From contig NZ_CP124862.1 in NCBI RefSeq assembly GCF_030013905.1, positions 1,116,001 through 1,180,000 of the forward strand: a stretch of DNA of 64,000 nt, read 5' to 3'. The DNA comes from Petroclostridium sp. X23. Lineage in GTDB: Bacteria > Bacillota > Clostridia > SK-Y3. The notes under the pieces were generated by a model. The model saw nothing but the letters and a program-made list of their open reading frames with translations. It was not told the origin of the DNA and ran no database searches. The translations under genes were made by a program, and so were the position numbers. Below, one piece after another: positions 1-8,544 of this stretch (positions within the stretch are counted from its first letter, which is position 1; each line of letters starts with the position of its first letter).

Positions 1-71
1 GAACTCCCCAATGAGTGCATAACCAATAAAGCAAACAACTGATAATTGCTGATACGCATATCAAAATTCAT
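1..71 (-). CDS. Spore germination protein GerB family, N-terminal fragment cut by window edge
   Basis: The first 23 codons begin MNFDMRISNYQLFALLVMHS, almost identical to the start of the complete gerB at 2188-3303. The ATG is at 71 and the gene runs off the left edge. GerB proteins are multi-pass membrane subunits of germinant receptors, related to amino-acid permeases. The fragment is preceded by a GGAAGGATATT ribosome binding site and by a gerC-type tail, so the gerC-gerB junction of the operon further right exists twice. Whether the gene is intact cannot be seen. Confidence 0.75.
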   Translation of the reverse strand, partial: MNFDMRISNYQLFALLVMHSLGS

Positions 72-89
72 ATTAAAATATCCTTCCTT

Positions 90-156
90 TTATTCTGCGG
101 ATTTAATCGGCTTTGATATCAGTCCTGTCCTTAATATACAATTTATCTTCTCTATC
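90..156 (-). pseudogene. 3' remnant of a gerC gene
   Basis: Read leftward, about 13 codons before a TAA at 92-90 match the last residues of the complete GerC (RTGLISKPIK, then SAE against PAE). The DNA match to the gerC-gerB junction at about 3300-3360 is close and stops at about 155. Upstream the same frame meets a TGA within 30 codons. No GerC body is present, so this is a remnant left by duplication or recombination. Confidence 0.65.
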
Positions 157-326
157 TGGAAAAGGAATCATATTTCTATCATAGATATTCCCTCTAATCA
201 TTTTGAGCGTAGTATCTATCGCTCTGTGTCTTGTCACCTGCTGTATCAAATTATCATTTTCAATGATTTGCATATAAAAAAAGCCGGGCAGACATAAATA
301 AAAATATCGCAGTAGTTATTAATCAT
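103..326 (-). pseudogene. Penicillin-binding-protein-like N-terminal fragment
   Basis: On the minus strand an open frame contains a hydrophobic stretch (LLRYFYLCLPGFFY), then MQIIENDNLIQQ and RGNIYDRNMIPFP. The last motif resembles the RG-x-IYDRN signature that follows the membrane anchor of class B penicillin-binding proteins such as SpoVD. An ATG at 326 lies in another frame, so a frameshift is needed to join it. The frame ends at 103 by running into the gerC remnant. I read it as the first 70 or so codons of a PBP-family gene truncated by recombination. The identification rests on one short motif. Confidence 0.4.
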
Positions 327-476
327 AAGCCCTTGTAATCTTTTATTATAATTCTAAAGTGCACCTCCAACGCGGGTACTATTTTCATACTACATTGTTC
401 CCACACAAAAGGTGCACTATACCGGTACGAGTGCCACTTTATACAAAATTAGCTTTTTACTTGTAAATAATATATA
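327..476. other. Intergenic stretch with a 9-bp inverted repeat
   Basis: No gene is seen. AGTGCACCT at 358-366 and AGGTGCACT at 410-418 form an inverted repeat with a 43-nt spacer, whose inner GGG/CCC could extend the stem. There is no T tract, so it is not an obvious terminator. Confidence 0.4.
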
Positions 477-1574
477 TTATATTTCAAACCTATTTTTTCC
501 TGATTTTTTAGCTCTATATAGTTTTTCATCAGTAGTCCTTATTAGCTCATCTATGGACTCTCCAGAAAACTGACTTATTCCACCACTTAAAGTTATTCTT
601 TCATTCACTTCAAATTCTACGCTCTTTATTTCTGACTGAATTTTCTTTGCAACCATTCGAGCTGCTTCCAAATTGGTATCCGGCATTATAATAATATATT
701 CTTCTCCACCATAGCGGCCAATTATATTTGTAGATTCAACAGTATCAACAATTGTTTCTGCTACCTTTATAATTACATGATCTCCATTCAAATGCCCGTA
801 GTTATCATTAATTTCCTTGAAATTATCAATGTCGGCAATAATAAGTGATAGAGGGCATCCCCTACGCCTTGCATGGTCCATCTCCTCTTTTAAAATCTCA
901 AAAGATACGGCATGATTCATTAACCCTGTCATAGCATCTCTCTTCGCCAGTTCCTCAAGTTTAAGGTTCTTTTCTTGAATTGTTTTTTTATCTAAAAATA
1001 ATGACAATCTTATGCTTATCATTATTCTTGACTGCAGCCAAGTGAATATATTAAATATCAGTGTGTTTTGCCTTATGATAAATACTATCTCCTGATTTTC
1101 CTGATAATATGGCAGTAAAAATGAAAAACCCAAATAAGCAGAGAATATTAGAATACAACTTTCTATAGGCATCATATTAATCATCAGTGTGATGCCAAAA
1201 ACCGCCATTAAATACATATGTATCAAATCAATTTCTCCTTGAGTCATTAAAGCCAAAAACATTCCGAGCAGCAATACAGCTATTGCATAGATATATTGAA
1301 CTGCTTTAGCTAGGTAGATATTGATAGTATTTATTTTCGTATTGACAAACATAATAATTGGTATCAATACTATATTAGAAATAAGAAAGGGTGAAATCGC
1401 ATTTTCTGAATGACAAGGAGTCTCGAGTATGAAATAAACAATACACTCTGTAAAAAATAATAAAACTGTAAAGATGGCAAGCCTGGAGAAATTATCTTTT
1501 ATCAGCTGTCTCTCGAATTCATTCTTATATTGTTTAGGAATTTTTGTTCGTATGCTTTGCCAAATGTTGTCCAT
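477..1574 (-). CDS. Membrane-anchored diguanylate cyclase (GGDEF domain)
   Basis: A 365-residue protein that should make cyclic di-GMP from two GTP. The first 200 residues hold about six hydrophobic segments, for example FTVLLFFTECIVYFILE, giving a membrane sensor of unknown ligand. From about residue 205 a GGDEF domain follows: RDAMTGLMNH, the metal-site stretch IIADIDNFKEINDNYGH, and the active-site loop GGEEY in place of GGDEF, an accepted active variant. No EAL or HD-GYP domain is fused. A strong AGGAGG lies just before the ATG at 1574. It stands alone between a broken gene and remnants; the signal sensed cannot be inferred. Confidence 0.9.
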   Translation of the reverse strand: MDNIWQSIRTKIPKQYKNEFERQLIKDNFSRLAIFTVLLFFTECIVYFILETPCHSENAISPFLISNIVLIPIIMFVNTKINTINIYLAKAVQYIYAIAVLLLGMFLALMTQGEIDLIHMYLMAVFGITLMINMMPIESCILIFSAYLGFSFLLPYYQENQEIVFIIRQNTLIFNIFTWLQSRIMISIRLSLFLDKKTIQEKNLKLEELAKRDAMTGLMNHAVSFEILKEEMDHARRRGCPLSLIIADIDNFKEINDNYGHLNGDHVIIKVAETIVDTVESTNIIGRYGGEEYIIIMPDTNLEAARMVAKKIQSEIKSVEFEVNERITLSGGISQFSGESIDELIRTTDEKLYRAKKSGKNRFEI

Positions 1575-1676
1575 TATGACCTCCTAAAATATATCAGACA
1601 TGATCAAATCATTTCTATTACCTAATCATTTATTATAATAAAATAGTTCGACAGATGTTGACAAAAACCTTTTATT

Positions 1677-2000
1677 ATGACTAATTATTCTAGTATAATT
1701 TTCATCTTTCACATAAATGCAAAAACACATGAATATGCACAAATCCTTACTGCAAAAGACTATGATGTTATAGACAGGGTCTTTGCCGGTGGACTTGCAA
1801 GAGAAGATCATATATTTAAAGCTCTCGCACTTAGGGCGCCATTTACTAAACTGGTTTGCATAGGCAGAGCATTAATGATTCCTGGTTTCCTTGGTGCAAA
1901 TATTGAAGAAGTGCTTTATGCTGATAGAAAAGGATGCATATATAAAACGGATTTCGAAAACTTCAGATATTTTTTAATGAGCATTAAGCAGCCGCACTAA
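1677..2000 (+). pseudogene. Broken FMN-binding glutamate-synthase-like gene, 3' part
   Basis: The 107-codon frame contains FAGGLAREDHIFKALALRAP, then VCIGRALMIPGFLG, which is the C-terminal part of the FMN barrel of archaeal/clostridial-type glutamate synthase domain proteins (phosphate-binding GG and GRA loops). Those proteins are about 500 residues; here everything before the last quarter is missing and the first 25 codons look unrelated. There is no convincing ribosome binding site. It reads as a remnant of a larger gene lost by deletion. It runs opposite to nearly all neighbours. Confidence 0.7.
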
Positions 2001-2004
2001 AACT

Positions 2005-2058
2005 AAAAAAAGGATTTTATCCAGTTCTACTGATACTGGCACTAGTGTATCCTTTTTT
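2005..2058 (-). terminator. Terminator of the ger operon
   Basis: AAAAAAGGAT and ATCCTTTTTT form the outer stem and CCAGT/ACTGG an inner one. It begins directly at the stop codon of the small ORF that closes the ger operon. A/T runs on both sides let it work in both directions. Confidence 0.75.
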
Positions 2059-2197
2059 ATCTGATCATTGCTTTTATAATATATATAAAAGCATAGTATA
2101 TAATCATTAAAACTAAAATTCCCATACACATCCATCCCGCCAACAATAAGGCACTTGGGAACAGTCCGGATTTCTGCATGATCTCTATTATTTGCAT
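2057..2197 (-). CDS. Small single-span membrane protein at the end of the ger operon
   Basis: A 46-codon ORF beginning MQIIEIMQKSGLFPSALLLA, with one strong hydrophobic segment of about 25 residues (residues 13-40) and a short basic tail ending KAMIR. Its ATG lies inside the last codons of gerB (overlap 10 bp), the usual arrangement for translational coupling, and its TAA abuts the terminator. Some ger operons encode a small membrane D subunit that tunes receptor function; those described in Bacillus have two spans, so this can only be called a candidate. It has no match I recognise by sequence. Confidence 0.6.
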   Translation of the reverse strand: MQIIEIMQKSGLFPSALLLAGWMCMGILVLMIIYYAFIYIIKAMIR

Positions 2198-3303
2198 GAC
2201 GTATCATCCTTTCTCTTATTTAGATTCCGCAACCATATAACCATAAGTAAAAGAAACGGAATATAAATGTTATAAACTACGTGTATATAGGTGACAGTAA
2301 AATTTATTCCCACAAACCGGTGATAAACAAAGTTAGGTATTTTAGCGAGATTGAACCAAACCAGGAACACAGCCATTACAATAATCATGACTTCCCTCTT
2401 TATTTTAAAGAGTGTGGATAAAGCCAGTACAGATCCGTAAAAAAACAGCATAGCTTTAAAAAATCCACCGATAAAGATGACGATTACGCCGATGGCATCA
2501 ATATTTGTAATAATATCCCCAATTCTAATCAACCTGATCACCTCTATCAAAGGTATTGTTGAGGATGTAGCGAATTCAACACCCAATACCGTGATAATAG
2601 TGGTAGTTGAAATAACAAGGATGATACCCAGCATAAAAATAGCGGAAAATGCGTATTTCCGGATATCATTACTTTTATTTACATAGCAGTAATACATTAA
2701 AAAGACTACATCTTCCCCATAAGGAAAAGTAGAAAATCTAGGATAGGCCTCTTTTAGAACGGGCATCATCCCATTTGCCAGTACCGGCTGCAGCTCTTTT
2801 AAATTTATCCTTCCCGATACGGCTATCAAAATGTATAACAATATAAGGGACAACATTACATACGGCATTAGAATTTCACTTGTGCGTCCCATCACCTCAA
2901 TATTTTTAAAAGTGTAATAGATGATTACTAGTATAAAGATACACTGTACAGCCAAAATGGGCGTTGTCTGTAGCGCTGTTATGGAAATCAGTTCAGCAAA
3001 CTCACTAAAATTCAATGTCGATACCCAAATAAAATACCCTGCAAAAAGAATGGTAAGAGCTCCACCAAAAACTTTTCCAAGCAGTGTAATATTGATTTCA
3101 GTAAGATTTTTTCTCGGATAGTTTTTTTGCAGCTCAGTATGAATCCATATGATGCCAAACCCGATAGCAAGGCCAACCAGCTCAACAATCCATGCATCTT
3201 GCTTTGCTCCTATGCCCCGTGCAAAAATGGTTGAACTTCCTAATGAGTGCATAATCAATAAAGTAAACAGCTGATAGTTGCTGATGCGCATATCAAACTT
3301 CAT
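2188..3303 (-). CDS. gerB: Germinant receptor subunit GerB/GerKB family
   Basis: A 371-residue protein with about ten hydrophobic segments, the layout of the GerB family, which is related to amino acid/polyamine permeases. It begins MKFDMRISNYQLFTLLIMHS and keeps the family pattern of GARQD-like residues near position 30 (GIGAKQDAW). GerB subunits bind germinants in the inner spore membrane as part of the A-B-C receptor. It follows gerC by 17 bp, with AAAGGATATT as the ribosome binding site, and overlaps a small membrane ORF at its end. Gene order here is A-C-B. The N-terminus has a partial second copy at the left edge of the window. Confidence 0.92.
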   Translation of the reverse strand: MKFDMRISNYQLFTLLIMHSLGSSTIFARGIGAKQDAWIVELVGLAIGFGIIWIHTELQKNYPRKNLTEINITLLGKVFGGALTILFAGYFIWVSTLNFSEFAELISITALQTTPILAVQCIFILVIIYYTFKNIEVMGRTSEILMPYVMLSLILLYILIAVSGRINLKELQPVLANGMMPVLKEAYPRFSTFPYGEDVVFLMYYCYVNKSNDIRKYAFSAIFMLGIILVISTTTIITVLGVEFATSSTIPLIEVIRLIRIGDIITNIDAIGVIVIFIGGFFKAMLFFYGSVLALSTLFKIKREVMIIVMAVFLVWFNLAKIPNFVYHRFVGINFTVTYIHVVYNIYIPFLLLMVIWLRNLNKRKDDTSCK

Positions 3304-3320
3304 ATTAAATATCCTTTCTT

Positions 3321-4505
3321 TTATTCTGCGGGTTTAATCGGCTTTGATATGAGTCCTGTTCTTCTAAGTTTAGTCTCTATAGAAACTGTATACTCTGCTT
3401 CCGGAAACTGCTCTCCCCAATTATCCTTGATTTCCTCCCACTTTTTTGGGTATTTCTTACTTATGGCACTTCCAAATCCCAAAACATCCGAACCCATCAC
3501 TTTTTGTATCTTATCAATAGCCGTTTTAACCTCTTTTTCTATCACCTTTTGCTGCTCTTTTTCTATTGTTCTGAATATTTCTATATCCGAAGTATCGATA
3601 TTGCTTTGCTGTGCAGCGATATCTCCCTCTTCTTTTATTTCGATATTGAAGGAAATTTTTTCTCCTTCTATTATAGGCTCTATTTTACTGCTTGCACTTT
3701 TTATTTCTATAGAAATCAATTTGTCTTTTTCCATAGGAGACGGAACATTTATAACCCCGTTTTTTACTTTTCCGCTAACCCAGTTAAAACCTCTCGTTTC
3801 TACGCTATCCAAATAACCCACTAATTTATCCTTTTTAAATACCGCTGTCCCCGAAAGCTTGACTCCTTTAGTGATATTTCCTTTTTTCTCTTCAACAGGA
3901 AAATTGGGTTGTTCTTGTATTTCCATCACACCCATCACCGGACTAATACCGCTACCCGATGCCTTTTTTATAAATTCCAGCAAATCAACAACACTTGCTT
4001 CAGAATTTAAGGTCTGCTTCTTTATCATGCTCTCCAAATAGGTTGCCTGAACTTTTTCTATGCCATGCTCAACACCCAATATTTCCTTTGCTATTGTATT
4101 CTTGGCAATAAAAACCCAATTTAAGCGCCGTAACTCCTGGGATCTTTCAAAAAAATCCATAAATACCTCAAGCCCCTCTTTAGCAAGATGTTCATCAATA
4201 ATAATCACCTTATTATGGGCATAATATCCCCTTCTGTCAAACTGCTTTGTCATATTCCTGATAGCTTCAAAGATTGTATTTCCTGAACCACAAATCAGTT
4301 CAACCGGTACCACATTACCTCCCCCTTGCATTTTCAATGCTGCCGGCCTTACCACTTGGGAAGTCACACAAACTTTTCCCTCAGTCCGGTCCTTATCTAC
4401 TGCGGTTGCCAGTACAATCCCTATATCATTCAGTTCTTTCCGATCCCAACATCCCGATAAAAAAAGAATACAGAACAGCAACAGGAATAAAAATTTCTTT
4501 TTCAA
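3321..4505 (-). CDS. gerC: Germinant receptor lipoprotein GerC family
   Basis: A 394-residue Ger(x)C protein. The N-terminus MKKKFLFLLLFCILFLSGCW is a lipoprotein signal with lipobox LSGC, so Cys19 should be lipidated and the protein held on the outer face of the inner spore membrane. The next residues, WDRKELNDIGIVLATAVD, are the hallmark of the family. GerC is required for assembly and function of the receptor with GerA and GerB. The ATG overlaps the gerA stop by 4 bp (ATGA type), so translation is probably coupled. The last 15 residues recur in the remnant at 90-156. Confidence 0.93.
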   Translation of the reverse strand: MKKKFLFLLLFCILFLSGCWDRKELNDIGIVLATAVDKDRTEGKVCVTSQVVRPAALKMQGGGNVVPVELICGSGNTIFEAIRNMTKQFDRRGYYAHNKVIIIDEHLAKEGLEVFMDFFERSQELRRLNWVFIAKNTIAKEILGVEHGIEKVQATYLESMIKKQTLNSEASVVDLLEFIKKASGSGISPVMGVMEIQEQPNFPVEEKKGNITKGVKLSGTAVFKKDKLVGYLDSVETRGFNWVSGKVKNGVINVPSPMEKDKLISIEIKSASSKIEPIIEGEKISFNIEIKEEGDIAAQQSNIDTSDIEIFRTIEKEQQKVIEKEVKTAIDKIQKVMGSDVLGFGSAISKKYPKKWEEIKDNWGEQFPEAEYTVSIETKLRRTGLISKPIKPAE

Positions 4506-6121
4506 CTGTATCCACCACCTTTATCACTGTCAGGTTTCTTTGGCCTAGCGTCAGCTTCCTGTCTTATGGATTTTTCCCTTGTGATCAGTTTTGGTCTCCA
4601 CTGCATCAGCCATAATGGCGCTCTAATGAACGAATCTTTTAAGTCTTTCCATACGGTGGGTGCGAAGGGTGTAAGATAAGGAACACCAAAGGATCGCAAT
4701 GAACACAAATGAGCCAGTATCACCATCATCCCTACCACGATGCCATATAACCCAAAGGATGCACTCAATATTAAAAGAAAAAGCCTAAAATAAATAATGG
4801 AGTCTATTAAAGCCGGTACGATAAAGCTTGATATACCGGTAATTGCCGCAATAATTACCACAGGAGCACTGGCAATCCCTGCTTGCACTGCAGCTTCTCC
4901 AATCACCAAAGCACCTACAATGCTAACGGCCTGCCCGATAGGACGGGGCATCCTGACACCGGACTCTCTTAGCATTTCAAATACGACGCCCATTAACAGT
5001 GCTTCTATAAAAGCCGGGAAAGGTATTCCCTCCCGGGCCGCAGCTGCTGTGATCAGAAGAACAGTAGGAATCATCTCTTGATGAAAGGTCGCTAACGCTA
5101 CATAGACTGCCGGCGTCATCAATGTAACGAAGACAGCTCCCAGCCTTAATATCCTTAACAGTGATGATAAATAGGGCCGTGCATAATAATCTTCCGTTGC
5201 CTGAATCGCTTCAACGAACAAGCAAGGTACCGTAAGGACAAAAGGTGTCCCGTCACAAAGAATCGCTACCCTTCCTTCCAATAGTTTTGCCGCAACCCGG
5301 TCAGGTTTTTCTGAATTTCCCACTGTTGCAACCAGTGAAAACGGATTGTCTTCGATAAACTGCTCAATATATCCAGATTCCAGAATTGAATCCGTATCAA
5401 TCCTGTTTAACCTTCTTCTTACTTCTTCCACAATCTTCAAGTCTGCAATTCCATTCATATAGGCAATACATACGTCCGTATGGGTCTGCTTCCCTAGTTT
5501 GAAAGACTCAATAATGAAATTGGGGGTCTTAATTTTTCTTCTTAGCAAGGTGGTATTGGTACGAAGTGTCTCTGTGAACCCTTCCCTTGGCCCACGTACT
5601 GTTGCCTCAGTATCCGGCTCCTCCACTCCCCTTGACGGCCACTCTCGTAATCCAATAATTAAAGCTCTATCATAGCCATCAATAAATAAGGGCGTCGCGC
5701 CGGACATAATCCCATCAAGAACATCATTAAACGAGGTGGTTTCGCTCACCTCCGCTGCACTTAATATACTTTCTTTCACAGTCATAAATAGATTTGTTGG
5801 TTTGTCTTTGTTATCATAGTAGGTATTGGCTGCCTCCAACGTCAAGCTTTTAAGTATATTCTGGTTTATTGTATTCTTATCTACCATCCCATCTACAAAA
5901 CAAATAAATGCTTTTGTCGGCTTTGATTTACCAATATTAAATTCCCTGAACACAATATCATTACTTGCCCCTAGAATTTTTTTCAAGCTTGATAAATTGG
6001 CTTCTATTTTTTTATAAATGATACACTCATCATCTACATATCTCTCTTTTTTATTTTTAGATTTTTGACTCTGCTGCAAGTAGTTCATATATTTAATCTG
6101 GTTTTTTATCCGTTTGAACAT
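4502..6121 (-). CDS. gerA: Germinant receptor subunit GerA family
   Basis: A 539-residue GerA-family protein. The N-terminal 290 residues are hydrophilic, including FICFVDGMVDKNTIN and the second lobe VCIAYMNGIADLKIVEEVR. About five membrane spans follow from residue 310 to 480, with the conserved VALATFHQEMIPT and REGIPFPAFIEALLM. The C-terminus is charged and cytosolic. GerA works with GerB and GerC in the inner spore membrane to trigger release of dipicolinate after nutrient sensing. It is the first gene of the operon and has a sigma-G-like promoter 30 bp upstream. Confidence 0.93.
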   Translation of the reverse strand: MFKRIKNQIKYMNYLQQSQKSKNKKERYVDDECIIYKKIEANLSSLKKILGASNDIVFREFNIGKSKPTKAFICFVDGMVDKNTINQNILKSLTLEAANTYYDNKDKPTNLFMTVKESILSAAEVSETTSFNDVLDGIMSGATPLFIDGYDRALIIGLREWPSRGVEEPDTEATVRGPREGFTETLRTNTTLLRRKIKTPNFIIESFKLGKQTHTDVCIAYMNGIADLKIVEEVRRRLNRIDTDSILESGYIEQFIEDNPFSLVATVGNSEKPDRVAAKLLEGRVAILCDGTPFVLTVPCLFVEAIQATEDYYARPYLSSLLRILRLGAVFVTLMTPAVYVALATFHQEMIPTVLLITAAAAREGIPFPAFIEALLMGVVFEMLRESGVRMPRPIGQAVSIVGALVIGEAAVQAGIASAPVVIIAAITGISSFIVPALIDSIIYFRLFLLILSASFGLYGIVVGMMVILAHLCSLRSFGVPYLTPFAPTVWKDLKDSFIRAPLWLMQWRPKLITREKSIRQEADARPKKPDSDKGGGYS

Positions 6122-6152
6122 TACAATTCACCTTTTATTATTACTTTAATGA

Positions 6153-6182
6153 TAGTATGGGTGCTTTGAGATGATTTTATGA
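6153..6182 (-). promoter_or_regulatory. Sigma-G-like promoter of the ger operon
   Basis: Read leftward, TCATA is followed after 18 nt by CATACTA. The -10 fits the sigma-G consensus CATWHTA fully and the -35 fits GHATR in four of five bases. It lies 31 bp before the gerA start. Forespore expression is what is expected for a germinant receptor. The match comes from visual comparison only. Confidence 0.5.
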
Positions 6183-6207
6183 ATTTTCCGGTTATTTGGA
6201 CATAAAA

Positions 6208-6245
6208 ATAACCCCACCGGTTTATGCGCATACCGATGGGGTGTT
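6208..6245 (-). terminator. Terminator of the typA-mltG-trmR-trhP operon
   Basis: ACCCCATCGG and CCGGTGGGGT form a GC-rich stem with one mismatch, followed leftward by TTATTTTTAT. It lies 12 bp after the U32 gene. Confidence 0.8.
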
Positions 6246-6257
6246 ACCAGACTAAGA

Positions 6258-7487
6258 TCAAGCTTTCTTTCGTAAAATTGAATGAGGAGAAACCGGCTCA
6301 TCCATGGGGATTTTTAAAACCATCTGGGGATGAGGGGCCACATCAATGGCTTCTTCCTGCTGATTCTTCATTTCCTTTACGATCATTGTCTTAAACAGCG
6401 GCCGATCCGGCTGAACAATCTCGATTTCATCTCCCACAAAAAACCTGTTTCTCTGCTCAATTGTAGCAATGCCGGTGTCACTATCATATCCTTTCACCAT
6501 ACCTACAATATCGTATCCCCTAATGTAGGAACTGGTACTGTAATTCTGCTCGCTGCTACCAGGTTTCCCAAAATAAAATCCTGTCGTATACTCGCGGTGG
6601 CTTACCTTTTTGATTTCATCCAATAATAACGGATTAAACGCATACCCTTCGGGATTCTCCAAATATGAGTCTATCGCCTGCCTGTATGCCTTAACCACTG
6701 TGGCTACATAATAGGCGCTCTTGACCCGTCCTTCAATCTTAAGGCTGGTGATACCACTCTGCAGCAGCTCAGGAATATATTGTATTGTACATAAATCTTT
6801 TGAATTATATATGAATGTACCTCTTTCATTCTCAACAACTGGCATATACTCACCCGGTCTTTTTTCTTCTACCAGGTAATATTTCCATCGGCAAGGATGC
6901 GCGCACGCGCCGCGGTTTGCATCCCTATTGGCCATATAGTTGCTGAGTAGACAACGTCCGGAATAGGATATGCACATTGCCCCATGTACAAAACATTCCA
7001 ACTCTACCTCATCCGGAAGCTTTTCCCGTATTTCCTCTATTTCCTTAAGCGACAGTTCCCGTGCCAATACAATCCTGCTGGCTCCGAGCTTATACCAAGT
7101 CTGAGCGCTTCTCCAATTTGTATTGTTCGCCTGCGTACTGATATGGATTTCTAAATCAGGAGCAACCTCTTTCACAATGGAAAATACCCCAAGATCAGAC
7201 ACGAGCACCGCATCAGCTTCCGCATCACGTATTTGTTCAATATATTCAGGAAGACCCTCTAAATCCTCATTATGAGGGATAATATTTACCGTTACATATA
7301 CTTTTTTCCCCCTTTCATGAGCAAAAGCGATCCCTTCCTTCATCTGCTCCATATTAAAATTATCCGCAGCCACTCTCAATCCGAATTCTTCACCGCCAAG
7401 ATATACAGCATCAGCACCATAAAGGATAGCCATCTTCAATTTATCCAAATTGCCTGCCGGCGCCAATAATTCCGGTCTCTTCATCAA
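6258..7487 (-). CDS. trhP: Peptidase U32 family tRNA hydroxylation protein (TrhP/YrrO-like)
   Basis: A 409-residue U32-family protein. It begins MKRPELLAPAGNLDKLK and has the barrel motifs AVYLGGEEFGLR and ISTQANNTNW. The cysteine-rich core has Cys in CFVHGAMCISYSGRC and in RGACAHPCRWKY, the Fe-S ligands of this family. In B. subtilis the U32 proteins YrrN/YrrO (TrhP1/TrhP2) are needed to make 5-hydroxyuridine at tRNA position 34, using prephenate. The next gene upstream is the methyltransferase TrmR, which acts on that product, so this role is favoured over the old annotation collagenase/protease. Only one U32 gene is present here. A repeat-filled gap of 322 bp separates it from trmR. Confidence 0.85.
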   Translation of the reverse strand: MMKRPELLAPAGNLDKLKMAILYGADAVYLGGEEFGLRVAADNFNMEQMKEGIAFAHERGKKVYVTVNIIPHNEDLEGLPEYIEQIRDAEADAVLVSDLGVFSIVKEVAPDLEIHISTQANNTNWRSAQTWYKLGASRIVLARELSLKEIEEIREKLPDEVELECFVHGAMCISYSGRCLLSNYMANRDANRGACAHPCRWKYYLVEEKRPGEYMPVVENERGTFIYNSKDLCTIQYIPELLQSGITSLKIEGRVKSAYYVATVVKAYRQAIDSYLENPEGYAFNPLLLDEIKKVSHREYTTGFYFGKPGSSEQNYSTSSYIRGYDIVGMVKGYDSDTGIATIEQRNRFFVGDEIEIVQPDRPLFKTMIVKEMKNQQEEAIDVAPHPQMVLKIPMDEPVSPHSILRKKA

Positions 7488-7824
7488 TGCACGTCACCTC
7501 ATTTTCATCACTAATAAACCCAACAAATTCCACCATTCACTGCTCATTCATTCGTTATTTGTAACTATTTGTTGTCCATTATCCAAAATCACTGAAAAAG
7601 TGCTTGATTGGTCAGTCGCAAAGCATGGGGACAGGCCTACAGCTTCCCTAAAAAACAAGTGCAGCAGTAGGTCCGTCCCCAAGCTTCACTCCTTCTGCGT
7701 GCTAAATCGGACTTTGTCAGTAGTCTTGTACATTGTACATTATTGACTATTCGTTATTTACTACTAACTATTCATTGTACATTGTCCATTGTACGTTGTC
7801 CAATGTCCATTATTCACTATTAGC
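7488..7824. repeat. Intergenic repeat block: family-B palindrome and TGTACATTG-type short repeats
   Basis: No gene is seen. 7591-7725 is a family-B palindromic repeat: outer arms CTGAAAAAGTGC and GACTTTGTCAG, and an inner GC-rich hairpin built on GGGGACAGGCCTAC and GTAGGTCCGTCCCC. Its better-preserved relative is at 43052-43190. From 7726 to about 7824 follow short degenerate units such as TTGTACATTGTACAT and CATTGTCCATTGTACG, with ATTCACTATTAGC. The last units run into the 3' end of trmR and supply its final codons and stop. Confidence 0.8.
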
Positions 7825-8472
7825 TATTTTACGCGACACCGCCACCCCGTCCCCTATAGGTATAATAGTACTATCCAATTGAGGATGATTGCATATCGTA
7901 CTTAGATAGGTTCTTAATCTTTTTACAATGGTCTTTTTTCTCCTCACAACCAGTTTATCTGTCGCAATCATTCCTTTATACAGCACATTGTCGGATACCA
8001 AAATCCCCCCTGGTTTTAGAAGCCTCAGGCAGTGGGGCAGAAATTCCATATACTGTCCTTTCGCGGCATCCACAAATATATAATCGAATTCCCCTTCCAA
8101 TTCAGCGAGAATTTTCTCCGCCTCACCCTCCATAATACCAATAGTATTGTCCAAATCCGCTCTTTTAATATTTTGTTTTGCAATCTCAATCATTTTTTCA
8201 TATCTTTCAATAGTGATAATCTTTCCTCCGGGCTTTAATGCCTGGGATAACAAGATAGACGAATATCCTATCGCAGTCCCTACCTCAAGAATGTACGAAG
8301 GTTTTATCATTTTTGCCAGCACTAAGATCAAGCTCGCTACCTCAGGATTTACAATCGGAACATGATTTTCCTTTGCGTATTCTTCCATCTCTTTAAGCAA
8401 ACCTTCATTTTTTGCAATAGTATTTCTAATATATTCTGTTACATAGTCATAATTAATATTGTCATCAATCAT
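7810..8472 (-). CDS. trmR: tRNA 5-hydroxyuridine methyltransferase TrmR (YrrM-like O-methyltransferase)
   Basis: A class I SAM-dependent O-methyltransferase of 220 residues. It shows motif I ILEVGTAIGYSS, the DAAKGQY motif with metal-binding Asp, and GGILVSDNVLYKG. TrmR methylates 5-hydroxyuridine at the wobble position of tRNA to 5-methoxyuridine. I place the start at the ATG at 8472 (MIDDNINYDY) because GGAG lies 6-7 bp before it and family members start near this point; ATGs at 8517 and 8532 are in frame but would add an unusual leader. It follows mltG and precedes the U32 gene, the same order as yrrL-yrrM-yrrN/O in Bacillus. The last residues ANSE come from an intergenic repeat. Confidence 0.88.
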   Translation of the reverse strand: MIDDNINYDYVTEYIRNTIAKNEGLLKEMEEYAKENHVPIVNPEVASLILVLAKMIKPSYILEVGTAIGYSSILLSQALKPGGKIITIERYEKMIEIAKQNIKRADLDNTIGIMEGEAEKILAELEGEFDYIFVDAAKGQYMEFLPHCLRLLKPGGILVSDNVLYKGMIATDKLVVRRKKTIVKRLRTYLSTICNHPQLDSTIIPIGDGVAVSRKIANSE

Positions 8473-8544
8473 GAGATCGCTCCATTCGGTTATATGTATG
8501 AAATGGAAGCGAGTCATGATACTCACTTCCATTCAGTAAAATGT

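Noticed and set aside
1626..1811. 61-codon minus-strand frame opposite the glutamate-synthase remnant
   Set aside because: It is a shadow of the opposite strand with no domain and no ribosome binding site.
1974..2207. 77-codon minus-strand frame after gerB
   Set aside because: It crosses the terminator, while the 46-codon frame offset by one base has a coupled start and a clear membrane span.
7450..7746. Open frame whose translation resembles that of another frame at 43050-43238
   Set aside because: Both lie in copies of the same DNA repeat; the likeness is of DNA, there is no ribosome binding site and each frame joins unrelated flanks.
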